Source of the DNA: JACDAN01 sp035711385
GTDB taxonomy: Bacteria > Actinomycetota > Thermoleophilia > Gaiellales > Gaiellaceae
Assembly: GCA_035711385.1 (NCBI GenBank)
Contig: DASTCG010000075.1
Location: 1-11,733, forward strand
DNA: 11,733 nt
Reading direction: 5' to 3'
Below the pieces are notes generated by a model. That model was given only the letters and a program-made list of their open reading frames with translations, did not search any database and was not told the origin of the DNA. The position numbers and the translations under genes are program-made. This document shows positions 11,642 to 11,733 of this stretch, in pieces. Within the stretch, counting starts at the first letter, position 1. Each line of letters opens with the position of its first letter.

Positions 11642-11733
11642 GCACGGCCTCCTTCGCTGCGGTGGTGGAGGCGACCCGGTCGGCAACGTCGGCGGCGAAC
11701 GCGAGATCGTGGGTGACGACCAGGGTCGTTCGT
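11634..11733 (-). CDS. ABC transporter ATPase (probably EcfA-type), C-terminal end only
   Basis: Only the last 32 residues lie in the window, ending TAG at 11636-11634. They read RTTLVVTHDLAFAADVADRV and then a short tail ending EAVLA. The VVTHDLAFAADVADRV stretch is the switch/H-loop of ABC ATPases, with the conserved His that contacts the ATP gamma-phosphate, followed by the usual helix. The adjoining S component makes this an energy-coupling ATPase of an ECF transporter. Walker A, signature and Walker B lie outside the window. The EcfT membrane scaffold, not seen here, is expected further upstream of this operon. Confidence 0.85.
   Translation of the reverse strand, partial: RTTLVVTHDLAFAADVADRVASTTAAKEAVLA
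11648..11654 (-). promoter_or_regulatory. Shine-Dalgarno AAGGAGG deciding the S-component start
   Basis: This is the only perfect ribosome site seen in the window. It lies inside the end of the ATPase gene, six bases before TTG 11641, and fixes that rare codon as the start. Confidence 0.75.

Overview
This is a very GC-rich window, densely packed with genes, that looks chromosomal and actinobacterial. The signs are heavy G/C third positions, many GTG and TTG starts, a PcrA-type helicase, a PadR/HAAS regulatory pair, an Eis-like acetyltransferase and a tRNA gene without an encoded CCA. A deep-branching soil lineage such as Thermoleophilia is a reasonable guess, but this is inference from style and not proof. 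There is no transposase, integrase, phage gene or CRISPR array.

Left part (1-2145): a truncated metallo-beta-lactamase-fold gene on the minus strand with a degenerate metal site; a 243-base divergent intergenic region rich in inverted repeats; a zinc-free MDR quinone oxidoreductase on the plus strand; and a small ABM-type monooxygenase on the minus strand. The region before the oxidoreductase holds a -10-like box followed at the expected start distance by a segment that can fold into a 16-bp helix enclosing two further stems and ending at the ribosome-binding region. This is the best candidate here for an undescribed regulatory RNA. A 13-base palindrome, CGAGAGNCTCTCG, occurs both in that leader and upstream of the ABM gene.

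Middle part (2146-7808): a gene-poor stretch, then, all on the minus strand, a tRNA-Val(GAC) with its own promoter box and a terminator-like hairpin, an EamA/DMT exporter, an Eis-like N-acetyltransferase, the DNA helicase PcrA and a CPBP intramembrane protease.

Right part (7847-11733): a PadR regulator translationally coupled (GTGA overlap) to a HAAS-domain membrane protein. This pair is driven by a near-consensus promoter overlapped by a dyad operator and diverges from a two-gene unit of a cupin and an AlkZ-related winged-helix protein. That unit converges, with a 26-base overlap, on a minus-strand operon cut by the window edge: an ABC/ECF ATPase, an ECF-type S component (TTG start behind a perfect AAGGAGG) and a secreted alpha/alpha-barrel protein with prenyltransferase-like repeats (GTGA overlap). 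The last three genes look like an ECF vitamin-uptake system with its own extracytoplasmic barrel protein. By analogy to transcobalamin, a corrinoid ligand is a plausible but unproved reading.
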